Assembly (NCBI GenBank): GCA_031257075.1
Contig: JAIRPM010000052.1
Span: 1-6,060 of the forward strand
Direction of reading: 5' to 3'
Origin: Spirochaetaceae bacterium
Lineage (GTDB): Bacteria > Spirochaetota > Spirochaetia > Treponematales > Breznakiellaceae
Length of the DNA stretch: 6,060 bases
The notes under the pieces are model-generated. The model was given only the letters and a program-made list of their open reading frames with translations. It was not told the origin of the DNA and did not search any database. Positions 6,047 to 6,060 of the stretch are shown piece after piece. Position numbers and translations under genes: made by a program. The stretch's first letter is position 1. Every line of letters begins with the position of its first letter.

Positions 6047-6060
6047 ATGAAGAAGCAGAA
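6047..6060 (+). CDS. Start of an unidentified rightward gene
   Basis: Only ATG AAG AAG CAG AA is visible, encoding M-K-K-Q followed by Lys or Asn. A near-consensus promoter, a structured leader and a strong ribosome binding site point to a well-expressed gene. A basic MKK start is common in secreted proteins and lipoproteins, but nothing more can be said from four codons. It is divergent from the cyclase operon. Confidence 0.75.

Overview
The window is a compact, mostly leftward-transcribed chromosomal segment. Read 5'->3' on the minus strand, the gene order is: a membrane protein with a degenerate class III nucleotide cyclase domain (5761->4130), a paralogous membrane adenylate/guanylate cyclase (4142->2394), a full-length RecQ DNA helicase (2248->431), and the first 131 codons of a BadF/BadG/BcrA/BcrD-type 2-hydroxyacyl-CoA dehydratase activase (395-> off the left edge). 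At the far right a plus-strand gene begins at 6047, with a near-consensus sigma70-type promoter and a strong ribosome binding site; only its first codons are visible. The organism looks like an anaerobic bacterium of intermediate GC. The two-helix, HAMP-like membrane cyclases and the large-type activase N-terminus suggest a spirochaete of the Treponema group, but this is an inference from general family resemblance, not a database match.

Left part (1-2393): the activase and recQ are 35 bp apart on the same strand and are probably cotranscribed. RecQ has every canonical part: helicase motifs, four-cysteine zinc site, RQC winged helix and HRDC. A 145-bp gap upstream of recQ holds an 8-bp inverted repeat close to its GTG start and no clear terminator for the cyclase gene before it. 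The start of the activase is odd: the well-placed Shine-Dalgarno serves an ATG in another frame, and a run of seven T lies just downstream.

Middle part (2394-5761): the two cyclase-like genes overlap by 13 bp (or are 29 bp apart if an internal ATG is used) and share architecture: an N-terminal transmembrane helix, an extracytoplasmic region with a shared N/H-P-x-I-A-A-L block, a second transmembrane helix, a HAMP-like linker and a cyclase domain. The downstream copy keeps both metal-binding aspartates, the adenine-selecting Lys/Thr pair and the transition-state Arg, but has Arg where the transition-state Asn should be. The upstream copy has lost both aspartates, the Thr, the Asn and the Arg, so it reads as a pseudocyclase. 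A catalytically impaired cyclase encoded with a dead partner is the most interesting biology here.

Right part (5762-6060): a 285-bp divergent intergenic region. It carries two short inverted repeats just upstream of the pseudocyclase start, a 14-bp (2 x 7-bp) tandem repeat whose minus strand is a regular array of GGG runs with 4-nt loops (G-quadruplex-prone), then the rightward promoter about 10 bp beyond the repeat, and a leader with a predicted two-tier hairpin ahead of the partial gene.
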